A stretch of 14,223 nt of DNA from Spirochaetia bacterium (lineage in GTDB: Bacteria > Spirochaetota > Spirochaetia > PWKH01), in assembly GCA_007128345.1 (NCBI GenBank), contig SKXS01000169.1:1-14223 (forward strand), written 5' to 3'. Positions within the stretch are counted from its first letter, which is position 1. The number at the start of each line of letters is the position of its first letter. A program made the translations under genes and the position numbers. Below are positions 14,129-14,223 of this stretch, piece by piece. The notes under the pieces are model-generated. The model was not told the DNA's origin. It did no database searches and worked only from the letters and a program-made list of their open reading frames with translations.

Positions 14129-14223
14129 CTATAGCGGTTCACCCAGAGGTCTTTCCTTCCTGCTGTTCTGGAGGATGCGGGTTTTCCCGAATGCAAGCAT
14201 GGCCATGATTCCCAAACCGAAGG
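14129..14223 (-). CDS. C-terminus of a probable membrane protein (partial)
   Basis: The minus frame running in from the right edge encodes at least 30 residues and ends at a TAG at 14129-14131. It reads as the end of a hydrophobic helix (FGLGIMAMLAFGK) followed by a positively charged tail (TRILQNSRKERPLGEPL). This is what the C-terminus of an integral membrane protein looks like, and its codon use resembles the neighbours. The family cannot be named from so little. The plus strand is also open here (ATG at 14124), so the call is tentative. Confidence 0.4.
   Translation of the reverse strand, partial: FGLGIMAMLAFGKTRILQNSRKERPLGEPL

Noticed and set aside
14124..14223. Plus-strand frame starting at 14124 at the right edge
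   Set aside because: Its residues look like the antisense of the hydrophobic minus-strand tail. It is too short to decide, and the minus reading is more protein-like.
1..14223. tRNA, rRNA, CRISPR array or prophage
   Set aside because: No cloverleaf, rRNA-like stretch, regular spaced repeats or phage genes were seen on either strand.

Overview
The window reads as chromosomal DNA from a Gram-negative-type, probably anaerobic or facultative heterotroph. Genes are dense, GC content is moderate, Shine-Dalgarno sequences are strong (AGGAGG/GGAGG) and several promoters are sigma-70-like. An ActP/DUF485 symporter pair and a Cache-type membrane sensor fit such a cell. A spirochaete would be plausible from the gene mix, but I cannot show it. 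No rRNA, tRNA, CRISPR array or complete mobile element is visible.

Layout. (1) 1-2712: the 3' two thirds of a CoA-acylating aldehyde dehydrogenase most like sulfoacetaldehyde dehydrogenase (SauS). It faces a minus-strand larA homologue with all nickel-pincer racemase residues, across a 374-bp gap holding two strong dyads. (2) 2713-4189: divergent promoters, a class I SAM methyltransferase, and an IS1182-type transposase fragment that stops before its catalytic domain. (3) 4190-6268: an ADP-ribosylglycohydrolase, a gap with a strong RNA-type hairpin, a 98-aa phasin-like coiled-coil protein and a GNAT acetyltransferase. (4) 6359-8328: a lactate/malate/sulfolactate-type (Ldh2 family) dehydrogenase and an FAH-family hydrolase or tautomerase. 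(5) 8392-14223: a 1077-aa multidomain membrane signalling protein, converging with a minus-strand DUF485 plus sodium:solute symporter operon. The C-terminus of another probable membrane protein lies at the right edge.

The most striking object is the 1077-aa protein. In order it carries a PHP phosphoesterase domain, a membrane helix, an extracytoplasmic single Cache domain, a second helix, a PAS domain, a CBS pair, a DUF294 (GlnD-like) nucleotidyltransferase and a DUF294 C-terminal domain. My hypothesis is a ligand-sensing, two-headed enzyme: the DUF294 head attaches a nucleotide to a partner and the PHP head removes it, parallel to the nucleotidyltransferase and HD pair in GlnD. The neighbouring symporter/DUF485 pair is the obvious candidate target or functional partner. 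The gene also appears to be read from a leaderless mRNA: a perfect extended -10 box ends six bases before the ATG and there is no Shine-Dalgarno.

Metabolically, the Ldh2 dehydrogenase, the LarA racemase, the SauS-like dehydrogenase, the FAH enzyme and a monocarboxylate-type symporter suggest use of 2-hydroxyacids and perhaps C2/C3 sulfonates. That grouping is inferred from family membership and proximity, not demonstrated.
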